Below the pieces are notes generated by a model. It was not told the origin of the DNA and did not search any database. It worked only from the letters and a program-made list of their open reading frames with translations. The position numbers and the translations under genes were made by a program. A stretch of 10,874 bases of DNA, taken from Magnetovibrio sp. GTDB taxonomy: Bacteria > Pseudomonadota > Alphaproteobacteria > Rhodospirillales > Magnetovibrionaceae. Shown piece after piece: positions 1 through 5,588 of this stretch (positions are counted from its first letter, which is position 1; each line of letters opens with the position of its first letter). Where the stretch lies: assembly GCA_016763255.1 (NCBI GenBank), contig JAESUA010000161.1:1-10874 (forward strand), written 5' to 3'.

Positions 1-105
1 CTTTATCATTCCAGTGCCTGGCAACTTTATCATTCCAGTGCCTGGCAACTTTATCATTCCAGTGCCTGGCAACTTTATCATTCCAGTGCCTGGCAACTTT
101 ATCAT
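1..105 (-). CDS. Possible start of the gene after ccmB, encoded by the repeat (partial)
   Basis: Starting at the ATG that overlaps the ccmB stop codon, the minus strand stays open through the whole repeat to the window edge. It reads the octapeptide MIKLPGTG four times and then MIK, 35 codons in all. Position and ATGA overlap suit a translationally coupled ccm gene; ccmC normally follows ccmB. However, known CcmC proteins as I remember them do not begin with such a repeat. The true start could be any of the repeated ATGs or one beyond the window, or the array could be an assembly artefact. No domain is visible, so this is only a candidate. Confidence 0.25.
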   Translation of the reverse strand, partial: MIKLPGTGMIKLPGTGMIKLPGTGMIKLPGTGMIK

Positions 106-118
106 TCCAGTGCCTGGC
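1..118. repeat. Perfect 24-bp tandem repeat, about 4.9 copies, at the end of ccmB
   Basis: Four identical 24-bp units occupy 1-96 and a fifth matches for 22 bp (97-118). The array reaches the window edge exactly at a unit boundary, so its full length is unknown. Each unit carries the small inverted repeat CCAG-TGC-CTGG and, on the minus strand, the string GGAATGATAAAG. The copy nearest ccmB is the authentic gene end: its TGA stop (102-104) overlaps an ATG (103-105) in an ATGA arrangement, and every further copy repeats that junction. The unit is eight codons long, so copy-number change would not shift a reading frame. Perfect identity suggests either very recent expansion or an assembly loop at a contig end. 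Confidence 0.96.
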
Positions 119-767
119 GCAGGCCCGCCGCGGAGGCCCAAGGCGTCAGCGCCAAAGAGCCCACCAACATACCGCCCAAAATCAACAGGTGTGGGCGCAC
201 GCTTTGATCAAGAATCGCCGCATCCACCGCCGAAACGCCAAAAATCAAAATCGGGATGTACAGCGGCAAGACCAGCAAGGACAGCAACACCCCGCCACGC
301 CTCGAGCCCAAAATCAGCGCCGCGCCGACCGCGCCGATCAGGCTCAATGTCGGCGTACCCAACAAAAGGGCGGCCATCAAAACCCAAAATCCATCGGTGG
401 GCATCTGCATCAACACCGCCAGCAAAGGTGCTGTGAGGATCAACGGCAAGCCGGTGGTCAACCAGTGCGCCACCACTTTGGCCAGCACGGTGACTTCCAA
501 TGGCACCGGCGCCAGGGCCAAAAGTTCCAACGAACCATCGTCATAATCGATCTGGAACAAGCGCTCCAGCGACAACATGGAGGACAGCAACGCCGCCACC
601 CAGATGGTACCGGCGGCGATTTTCGCCAAGGTGTTGACTTCCGGGCCAACGCCAAAGGGAAACAACACCACCGCGATGATGAAAAACGCCACCACCATGA
701 GGCTGTCCATGCCTTGGCGAAAAGCCAGCGACAAATCACGTTTTACGAGTTCGATAAATTTGCCCAT
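102..767 (-). CDS. ccmB: CcmB, permease subunit of the cytochrome c maturation ABC transporter
   Basis: This 221-residue inner-membrane protein has the usual length of CcmB. With CcmA it forms the ABC module of system I cytochrome c biogenesis, which works with CcmC and CcmD to release haem-loaded CcmE. Six hydrophobic segments are visible, at about 20-40, 47-66, 98-120, 127-153, 157-181 and 193-216. The cytoplasmic N-terminus reads FIELVKRDLSLAFRQG. The loop LFQIDYDDGSLELLALAP (about 70-87) is typical of the family. The start lies 9 bp after the ccmA stop, so the two are cotranscribed and probably translationally coupled. Its last codons lie in the 24-bp tandem repeat, but the copy that ends the gene gives a normal C-terminus. 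Confidence 0.96.
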   Translation of the reverse strand: MGKFIELVKRDLSLAFRQGMDSLMVVAFFIIAVVLFPFGVGPEVNTLAKIAAGTIWVAALLSSMLSLERLFQIDYDDGSLELLALAPVPLEVTVLAKVVAHWLTTGLPLILTAPLLAVLMQMPTDGFWVLMAALLLGTPTLSLIGAVGAALILGSRRGGVLLSLLVLPLYIPILIFGVSAVDAAILDQSVRPHLLILGGMLVGSLALTPWASAAGLRQALE

Positions 768-776
768 AACCGTGCC

Positions 777-1454
777 CTACACCATCTCAAATTCATCGTG
801 TGGTATTTCATAAGCAAAGTCGGCCAGATCCAAGGTCGTCGCGCCCGGCGTATTCACATCCGAATGGGTCGAAAGCACCACCATGCCACCGGCGTCGCGG
901 TGCCTTTGCATCGCCGCTTCCAGGCGCTTGATGGTCGCCTTGTCCAGCGCCGTGGTGGCTTCGTCCAACAGCCACAAAGGAGCCGGCGCGGCGATGATGC
1001 GCGCCAGATTGACCCGGCGTTTTTGCCCGGCCGACAAAAACCGCCCCGGCACGTCATAAAGATGTTTGATCGCGAACACTTCCAAGGCGTCGAGCACCGC
1101 GTCTTCGCCCTGACCGCGCAGATGCGCCCAAAAACCGATATTTTCCGCAGCGCTCAACACCGGTTTCACCGCATCGTGATGGCCGACGTAGTGCAACCGC
1201 ACACCATGCAGATCCATATCTTGGTGGACGTCTTCGGCTTCACCGCCTTCAGACCACGTCATATTTCCAGCGAACGGTTTCAAAAGCCCCGCCATCATGC
1301 GCAACAAAGACGACTTGCCCGAGCCATTGGGACCGACCAAAATCAGCGCCCCGCCCGCACACAAATCGAAATCCAAGCTGGCAAAGACGGTGCGTTCGCT
1401 GCGCACGCAAATTAGGTTTTGGCCCTGGAACCGGGCATCGCTAAATCGGTTCAT
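777..1454 (-). CDS. ccmA: CcmA, ATP-binding subunit of the cytochrome c maturation ABC transporter
   Basis: This 225-residue ATPase powers the CcmAB complex that frees holo-CcmE from CcmC/CcmD during cytochrome c assembly on the membrane. It has a Walker A GPNGSGKS (41-48), the CcmA-type segment YVGHHDAVK (89-97) where other ABC proteins carry the Q-loop, the signature LSAGQKRRVNLARI (140-153), Walker B LWLLDEATTALD (160-171) and the H-loop STHSD (His197). Length is slightly above the usual 200-210 residues. The ATG at 1452-1454 is chosen because it gives the normal N-terminus ahead of the first strand; the Shine-Dalgarno is weak (GGGGAA about 14 nt upstream). It is the first gene of a leftward ccm operon, divergent from acnB. 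Confidence 0.96.
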   Translation of the reverse strand: MNRFSDARFQGQNLICVRSERTVFASLDFDLCAGGALILVGPNGSGKSSLLRMMAGLLKPFAGNMTWSEGGEAEDVHQDMDLHGVRLHYVGHHDAVKPVLSAAENIGFWAHLRGQGEDAVLDALEVFAIKHLYDVPGRFLSAGQKRRVNLARIIAAPAPLWLLDEATTALDKATIKRLEAAMQRHRDAGGMVVLSTHSDVNTPGATTLDLADFAYEIPHDEFEMV

Positions 1455-1477
1455 GACGTATCGAACTTATTCCCCAA

Positions 1478-1514
1478 ATGTAGGTTTCGGACCTTATACG
1501 ATCCCCGCTTAAAT
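1478..1514 (-). promoter_or_regulatory. Weak candidate promoter for ccmAB
   Basis: Reading leftward, CTTGTA is followed after 15 nt by TATAAG, about 30 bp upstream of the ccmA start. It vaguely resembles an alphaproteobacterial housekeeping promoter, but the spacing is short and the match partial. Its place between the ccmA start and the upstream minus-strand terminator is where a ccm promoter would have to lie. Treat as a guess. Confidence 0.22.
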
Positions 1515-1524
1515 ACAAGTTTAG

Positions 1525-1556
1525 GCCGGGGATAAAAAAAGCCGGGGACAAAAAAA
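1525..1556. repeat. Two tandem 16-bp units, each ending in seven A's
   Basis: Positions 1525-1540 and 1541-1556 are 16-bp units of the form GCCGGGGA(T/C) followed by A7, differing at one base. A third partial copy (GCCGGG) begins at 1558 inside the terminator stem. On the minus strand this gives the terminator hairpin two successive T7 tracts. It may be a local duplication that arose from the terminator itself. Confidence 0.85.
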
Positions 1557-1582
1557 GGCCGGGTCCTAAAATGAACCCGGCC
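1550..1582 (-). terminator. Intrinsic terminator, minus strand
   Basis: An 8-bp perfect GC-rich stem, GGCCGGGT (1557-1564) with ACCCGGCC (1575-1582), has a 10-nt loop and is followed on the minus strand by T7 (1556-1550). The plus-strand side lacks a T-run, so it works leftward. It lies upstream of ccmA and no protein gene on this strand feeds into it, which points to a short non-coding transcript from the right. Confidence 0.85.
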
Positions 1583-1760
1583 AGTTTGTCAGCACTGCAA
1601 GTAAAGCTTAGTTCCTCAAAGCGTAGTTGATTGGGAGGGAGCCATAAGATTTGAGGAATGCAAAGATGTCAGTTGTGTTTCACCTGTCGTCCTAAATGTA
1701 TGCTTTAGCGTATCGGATGACTTGAGGGGGGAGGGGGAAAGCCATCCGATGAAGATGATT
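1550..1760 (-). ncRNA. Candidate small RNA with two anti-Shine-Dalgarno hairpin loops
   Basis: On the minus strand three stem-loops follow each other. Hairpin 1 (1750-1712) has a 12-bp stem with one G-U pair, arms 1750-1739 and 1723-1712, around the 15-nt loop UCCCCCUCCCCCCUC. Hairpin 2 (1658-1612) has a perfect 9-bp stem, UUCCUCAAA with UUUGAGGAA, around a 29-nt loop containing GCUCCCUCCCAAUC. Hairpin 3 is the intrinsic terminator at 1550-1582. Both loops carry CCUCC, the core of the 16S rRNA 3' end that binds Shine-Dalgarno sequences. As I remember them, alphaproteobacterial 'cuckoo' RNAs share this plan of two hairpins with C-rich anti-SD loops before a terminator. The 5' end is unknown; a TTGACG at 1866-1871 would place it near 1836. 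The design is seen in the sequence; expression and function are inferred. Confidence 0.5.
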
Positions 1761-1842
1761 AGAGCGTCTGATTGTGGTGGCAATGTGTCACAAAGAGGGA
1801 AATGTGATGGTTTTCTTACACCGCTCAAACCAAACACATGTT

Positions 1843-1871
1843 ACTTGAGAACCTTGAGCTTTATTCGTCAA
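1843..1871 (-). promoter_or_regulatory. Weak candidate promoter for the minus-strand small RNA
   Basis: A good -35-like TTGACG (1866-1871, read leftward) is followed after 17 nt by TCAAGT, a poor -10 with three of six consensus bases. Transcription would start near 1836 and give an RNA of roughly 280 nt ending at the terminator at 1550. Only the -35 match is persuasive. Confidence 0.22.
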
Positions 1872-1924
1872 AAAACTTCCTCACAATAAGTTGCCTTTCC
1901 AGTCGGCCGTTTGCACACTTGATG

Positions 1925-1952
1925 CTTGAAAACTCCCGATTTCGCGCCATAT
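1925..1952 (+). promoter_or_regulatory. Sigma-32 (RpoH)-like promoter upstream of acnB
   Basis: CTTGAAA at 1925-1931 matches the RpoH -35 consensus exactly. After 13 nt, CGCCATAT (1945-1952) matches seven of eight bases of the -10 consensus CCCCATNT. Transcription would begin near 1959 and give acnB a leader of about 175 nt. The arrangement resembles the clearer heat-shock promoter of htpG in the same window. No minus-strand interpretation explains it. I cannot exclude chance, and acnB may also have a housekeeping promoter that I could not find. Confidence 0.5.
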
Positions 1953-1991
1953 GTTAAATATATCAATCTACACCATTTGCGGTGGCAATAG

Positions 1992-2007
1992 CTACCCGGT
2001 TGGGTAG
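1992..2007 (+). repeat. 16-bp inverted repeat in the acnB upstream region
   Basis: CTACCC (1992-1997) and GGGTAG (2002-2007) form a perfect 6-bp stem with a GGTT loop. It lies about 127 bp before the acnB start and about 33 nt after the inferred RpoH start point. It could be an operator palindrome or a leader hairpin; there is no U-tract, so it is not an intrinsic terminator. Confidence 0.6.
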
Positions 2008-2062
2008 ACAACCTATACAACGCGGGTTTTTTGAAGTATTTAAACACGTGATAAGGATTCAT

Positions 2063-2090
2063 CGCATTGTGCGCTGCAATAAATGCGCAC
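2063..2090 (+). repeat. Two overlapping, mutually exclusive inverted repeats in the acnB leader
   Basis: CGCATT (2063-2068) can pair with AATGCG (2082-2087), and GTGCGC (2069-2074) can pair with GCGCAC (2085-2090). The two 3' arms overlap, so only one stem can form at a time. They lie 30-60 nt before the ribosome-binding site (GGAG, 2120-2123). This could be an alternating leader structure or part of a protein-binding site. The pairing is seen; any regulatory role is speculation. Confidence 0.4.
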
Positions 2091-2133
2091 GAAAGTGGTG
2101 CCTAAAACAGGTGCGAACTGGAGATCTATAAAC

Positions 2134-4710
2134 ATGCTAGCCCAATATCGTGAACACGTTGTCGAGCGCGAAGCCCTTGGCATACCCCCACTTCCCCTGT
2201 CCGCAGAACAGACCGAGCAATTGGTTGATCTGCTGCGCACCCCGCCCGCAGGTGAAGGAGAGTTTTTGGTCGACTTGCTGACCAATCGTGTTCCCGCCGG
2301 TGTGGATGATGCAGCCCGCGTGAAGGCCGGTTTTCTCGCCCACATCACCAAAGGCGAAGAAACCTGCTCCCTGATTTCCAAGGTTCAAGCCACCGAACTG
2401 CTGGGCACCATGCTGGGCGGTTTCAACATCGAACCGCTGCTGGCCCTGCTCGACGATGCCGAATGCGGAACCGCTGCGGCGCAAAGCTTGAAAAAAACCC
2501 TGTTGGTGTTTGATTATTTCCACGACGTCAAAGAAAAAGCCGAAAAAGGCTCTAAAAGCGCCAAATCGGTGATGCAATCTTGGGCCGATGCCGAATGGTT
2601 CACATCGCGCCCGAAAGTGCCCGAAAGCCTCACCATCACGGTGCTCAAGGTCACCGGCGAAACCAACACCGACGATTTGTCCCCGGCACCCGATGCCTGG
2701 TCGCGCCCAGACATCCCGTTTCATGCCTTGGCGATGTTGAAAAACCCCCGTGACGGCATCACCCCCGAAGAAGTCGGCGTGCGCGGCCCGATGAAGTTCA
2801 TCGAAGAGCTTAAAGCCAAAGGCAACTTGGTGGCGTATGTGGGCGACGTGGTCGGCACCGGATCATCGCGTAAATCGGCCACCAACTCGGTTTTATGGTG
2901 GACCGGACAAGACATTCCGTTCGTCCCCAACAAACGCTTTGGCGGGGTCTGCTTGGGCTCCAAAATTGCACCTATTTTCTACAACACCATGGAAGACGCC
3001 GGTGCGCTGCCCATCGAAGTGGACGTCACCGACATGGCCATGGGTGATGTGATCGAGTTGCGTCCCTACGAAGGCAAGGCCCTCAAAGACGGTAAGGCGA
3101 TTGCCGAGTTCACCGTTAAATCCGATGTGATTTTCGACGAAGTCCGTGCCGGCGGCCGCATCCCGCTGATCATCGGCCGTGGATTGACAACCCGCGCCCG
3201 TGAAGCCCTGGGCCTGGAACCATCCGATCTGTTCCGCCAGCCGCACATCCCCGAAGACACCCACAAAGGCTTCACCTTGGCGCAAAAAATCGTTGGCCGC
3301 GCCTGCCACCTGGACGAAGGCCTGGGCGTGCGTCCCGGTACTTATTGCGAACCCCGCATGACCACCGTGGGGTCCCAAGACACCACCGGCCCGATGACGC
3401 GCGACGAGTTAAAAGACTTGGCGTGCCTTGGTTTCTCGGCTGATTTGGTGATGCAGTCATTCTGTCACACCTCGGCCTATCCGAAGCTGGTCGATGTCGA
3501 TACCCACAAAACCCTGCCCGATTTCATGGAAACCCGTGGCGGCGTGGCCCTGCGCCCGATGGACGGCATCATCCATTCATGGCTAAACCGCTTGTTGCTG
3601 CCCGACACCGTGGGCACCGGCGGCGACAGCCACACCCGGTTCCCAATGGGCCTGTCGTTCCCGGCCGGCTCGGGTTTGGTAGCGTTTGCCGCCGCCACCG
3701 GCGTCATGCCGTTGGATATGCCCCAATCGGTTCTGGTCAAATTTAGCGGCACTATGCAACCGGGCATCACCTTGCGTGACATGGTCAATGCGATCCCGCT
3801 GCAAGCCATCAAAGACGGCCTTTTGACGGTCGAAAAACAAGGCAAGAAGAACATCTTCTCGGGTATGATCGTTGAGATCGAAGGCCTGCCGGATCTCAAA
3901 ATCGAACAAGCGTTCGAGTTGTCCGATGCCACCGCAGAACGTTCTGCGGCGGGGTGCACCGTTGCGCTCAATCCTGAGCCTATTGTCGAGTATATGCGCT
4001 CCAACATCACGTTGATGAAATGGATGATCGCTGAGGGCTACCACGACGAACGCACGCTCACGCGGCGCATCGAAGCGATGGAGAAATTCATCGCCGATCC
4101 GAAGTTGTTAAAACGCGATGATGATGCCGAATACGCGGCGACCATCGAAATCAACATGGACGACATCAAAGAGCCCGTGGTGGCCTGCCCGAACGATCCC
4201 GATGATGTGAAGTTGCTGTCCGAAGTTTCCGGCACCACCATCGATGAAGTGTTCATCGGGTCATGCATGACCAACATCGGTCACTTCCGTGCGGCGGCTC
4301 ATGTGCTGGACGGCAACTCCGACATGCCGGCCCGTTTGTGGATCGCACCGCCGACCAAAATGGATCAGCAAATCCTCACCGAGGAAGGCTACTACTCGAT
4401 CCTTGGCAAAACCGGCGCGCGCATGGAAACCCCGGGCTGTTCGCTGTGTATGGGCAACCAGGCGCAAATCCGCAAAGGCTCGACCGCCATGTCGACGTCC
4501 ACACGCAACTTCCCCAACCGCCTAGGCATCGACACCTACGTGTATCTGGGTTCCGCCGAACTGGCTGCAGTGTGCGCGCTGTTGGGCCGCATCCCAACGC
4601 CTGCCGAATACATGGAGCATGTCGAAACCCTCAAAGACAAAGCCGACGATGTTTATCGTTACATGAACTTCGACCAAATCCCATCTTTCGTGAAAGCTGC
4701 GGGCGGCTAA
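2134..4710 (+). CDS. acnB: Aconitate hydratase B (AcnB)
   Basis: This complete 858-residue TCA-cycle enzyme interconverts citrate and isocitrate through a [4Fe-4S] cluster in the cytoplasm, and AcnB enzymes usually also handle 2-methylisocitrate. It aligns by eye with E. coli AcnB (865 residues) from end to end: the HEAT-like N-terminal domain unique to AcnB (MLAQYREHV, LVDLLTNRVPAGVD), the swivel domain (GETNTDDLSPAPDAWSRPDI; VGTGSSRKSATNSVLW), and the catalytic domains (GSQDTTGPMTRDELKDLACL; GTGGDSHTRFP). The cluster cysteines are Cys711 (GSCMTNIGH), Cys769 and Cys772 (GCSLCMGN). An in-frame ATG 51 bp upstream (2083) is rejected because 2134 has GGAG ten bases before it and matches the family N-terminus. 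AcnB is a distinct branch from AcnA, which usually sits beside ccmA in alphaproteobacteria. Confidence 0.98.
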   Translation: MLAQYREHVVEREALGIPPLPLSAEQTEQLVDLLRTPPAGEGEFLVDLLTNRVPAGVDDAARVKAGFLAHITKGEETCSLISKVQATELLGTMLGGFNIEPLLALLDDAECGTAAAQSLKKTLLVFDYFHDVKEKAEKGSKSAKSVMQSWADAEWFTSRPKVPESLTITVLKVTGETNTDDLSPAPDAWSRPDIPFHALAMLKNPRDGITPEEVGVRGPMKFIEELKAKGNLVAYVGDVVGTGSSRKSATNSVLWWTGQDIPFVPNKRFGGVCLGSKIAPIFYNTMEDAGALPIEVDVTDMAMGDVIELRPYEGKALKDGKAIAEFTVKSDVIFDEVRAGGRIPLIIGRGLTTRAREALGLEPSDLFRQPHIPEDTHKGFTLAQKIVGRACHLDEGLGVRPGTYCEPRMTTVGSQDTTGPMTRDELKDLACLGFSADLVMQSFCHTSAYPKLVDVDTHKTLPDFMETRGGVALRPMDGIIHSWLNRLLLPDTVGTGGDSHTRFPMGLSFPAGSGLVAFAAATGVMPLDMPQSVLVKFSGTMQPGITLRDMVNAIPLQAIKDGLLTVEKQGKKNIFSGMIVEIEGLPDLKIEQAFELSDATAERSAAGCTVALNPEPIVEYMRSNITLMKWMIAEGYHDERTLTRRIEAMEKFIADPKLLKRDDDAEYAATIEINMDDIKEPVVACPNDPDDVKLLSEVSGTTIDEVFIGSCMTNIGHFRAAAHVLDGNSDMPARLWIAPPTKMDQQILTEEGYYSILGKTGARMETPGCSLCMGNQAQIRKGSTAMSTSTRNFPNRLGIDTYVYLGSAELAAVCALLGRIPTPAEYMEHVETLKDKADDVYRYMNFDQIPSFVKAAGG

Positions 4711-4729
4711 GCCGTTCAACTGACAAAAC

Positions 4730-4765
4730 AAAAAGCCTCGGCCTTTCAATAGGCCGGGGCTTTTT
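4730..4765. terminator. Bidirectional intrinsic terminator after acnB
   Basis: A 15-bp stem pairs 4730-4744 (AAAAAGCCTCGGCCT) with 4751-4765 (AGGCCGGGGCTTTTT), with one G-U pair and a 6-nt loop. It begins 19 bp after the acnB stop and ends 13 bp before the next gene. The T5 serves acnB; the A5 on the other side would end any minus-strand transcript. Confidence 0.92.
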
Positions 4766-4773
4766 GCTATGCT
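4745..4773 (+). promoter_or_regulatory. Candidate promoter overlapping the acnB terminator
   Basis: TATGCT (4768-4773) resembles a -10 box, with a poor -35 (TTCAAT, 4745-4750) at 17-nt spacing. Its expected start point, 4779-4781, is the ATG of the Sel1-repeat gene, so the transcript would be leaderless. This would explain why that gene starts 13 bp past a strong terminator and lacks a well-spaced Shine-Dalgarno (AAGG ends one base before the ATG). Confidence 0.3.
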
Positions 4774-4778
4774 AAGGC

Positions 4779-5519
4779 ATGAAACGAAAAAACACCCTTA
4801 TCATCTTCATCCTGGGCATGCTGCTGAGCCTTGGCGCGGTCACCGCCCATGCCGGTTACAAAGACGCCTTGATCTTGGTGCGCAAAGGCAAATGGGCCAA
4901 AGCGGTCAGCGAGTTTGAAAAATTGGTGGCCGAAAATCACGCCGCGTCTCAGTTCAGCCTGGGGCTAATTTATCACCTCGGTCGTGGGGTGCCGCCGGAT
5001 CTTGAGCGGGCCTATAACCTGTACAAGATGTCTGCCTTGCAGGGCCACGCTTCAGCCATCAACAACATCGGCATGATGTACCTCAATGGCGAATTCGTGG
5101 AGAAAAACCGATTCATCGCATTTCAACTTTTCGAAAAAGCCGGTGCCGAACATGCCCAGGCCAAGGACAATTTGGGCCAGAGTTATGAAAACGGGTGGGG
5201 TATCGGGGTCGACTACGATCTGGCGATCAATTTCTACCAACTGGCCGGCGATGAAGGCTACAAACTGGCCTATTATCACTTAGGACAGTTGCACGAAAAA
5301 GGCCGCGGCGGTGCCCCGGTGAACATCAAAGAGGCCATCAAATGGTACCAAATTGCGGGCGAAGAGGAATATGCCCGGGGGTTTTATCGCATTGGCCAAA
5401 TTTACGAACAAGGCCTCGGCATCGCCACAGATAAAAGCAAAGCCCTGTTTTGGTATCAACAAGCCGCCAATCTGGATTACAACAAAGCCTTTGCCAAGGT
5501 TACTAAATTGAGCAAATAA
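4779..5519 (+). CDS. Exported Sel1-repeat protein
   Basis: This 246-residue protein begins with a clear signal peptide (MKRKN, hydrophobic core 7-22, cleavage expected after AHA at 25) and so probably acts in the periplasm. The rest is a chain of about five Sel1-like repeats, at roughly 55-90, 91-126, 127-162, 163-199 and 200-236, each with the pattern A..LG..Y..G.G...D...A...Y..AA. Typical repeats are ASQFSLGLIYHLGRGV and KLAYYHLGQLHEKGRG. Such alpha-solenoids bind partner proteins; in proteobacteria they serve as envelope adaptors in many pathways, so no specific role can be assigned. The start is fixed by the signal peptide. It stands alone between two terminators, transcribed in the same direction as acnB but probably independently. 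Confidence 0.88.
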   Translation: MKRKNTLIIFILGMLLSLGAVTAHAGYKDALILVRKGKWAKAVSEFEKLVAENHAASQFSLGLIYHLGRGVPPDLERAYNLYKMSALQGHASAINNIGMMYLNGEFVEKNRFIAFQLFEKAGAEHAQAKDNLGQSYENGWGIGVDYDLAINFYQLAGDEGYKLAYYHLGQLHEKGRGGAPVNIKEAIKWYQIAGEEEYARGFYRIGQIYEQGLGIATDKSKALFWYQQAANLDYNKAFAKVTKLSK

Positions 5520-5538
5520 GCGCGGCAATTTTGATACA

Positions 5539-5569
5539 AAAAAGGCGCGGCCAAATGCCGCGCCTTTTT
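5539..5569. terminator. Bidirectional intrinsic terminator between convergent genes
   Basis: A perfect 13-bp stem, AAAAAGGCGCGGC (5539-5551) with GCCGCGCCTTTTT (5557-5569), encloses the loop CAAAT. It sits 19 bp after the Sel1-repeat gene stop and 19 bp after the stop of the minus-strand lipoprotein gene, and has a T-run on both strands, so it can end both convergent transcripts. Confidence 0.95.
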
Positions 5570-5588
5570 AAGAATTTGTCACCACCGC

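Larger units (their letters stand above)
1583..2133. other. AT-richer intergenic region without a protein gene
   Basis: This stretch between the minus-strand terminator and acnB is visibly richer in A+T than the flanking genes. Short open frames on the minus strand (73 codons from a GTG at 1837, 64 codons from 2062) have no ribosome-binding site and no recognisable composition, so I see no protein gene. It holds the two C-rich-loop hairpins (1612-1658, 1712-1750), the sigma-32-like promoter (1925-1952) and the acnB leader inverted repeats (1992-2007, 2063-2090). Confidence 0.7.

Noticed and set aside
1..118. CRISPR array
   Set aside because: The units are contiguous and identical with no unique spacers, so this is a plain tandem repeat.
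14..436. Plus-strand 140-codon frame with repeated PGNFIIPV
   Set aside because: It is the antisense reading of the tandem repeat and of ccmB; after the repeat its composition is unstructured and rich in Pro, Ser and Arg.
189..1415. Long plus-strand open frame of 408 codons
   Set aside because: It lies antisense to ccmA and ccmB, which have full family motifs; its His/Gln/Arg-rich product is typical of a shadow of GC-rich coding sequence.
1616..1837. Minus-strand 73-codon frame
   Set aside because: GTG start, no ribosome-binding site, Ser/Thr/Pro-rich sequence with no recognisable pattern; the region is better explained by RNA hairpins.
1550..1870. 6S RNA as identity of the intergenic transcript
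   Set aside because: I looked for the single long rod with a central bubble that marks 6S RNA and found instead two separate hairpins with C-rich loops.
1868..2062. Minus-strand 64-codon frame
   Set aside because: No ribosome-binding site and no recognisable family; it overlaps the inferred acnB promoter region.
2083..2133. N-terminal extension of AcnB from an ATG at 2083
   Set aside because: The added 17 residues are not found in AcnB, and the ATG at 2134 has GGAG at good distance.
4263..4775. Plus-strand 170-codon frame overlapping the acnB end
   Set aside because: Out of frame with the conserved AcnB C-terminus and runs through the terminator.
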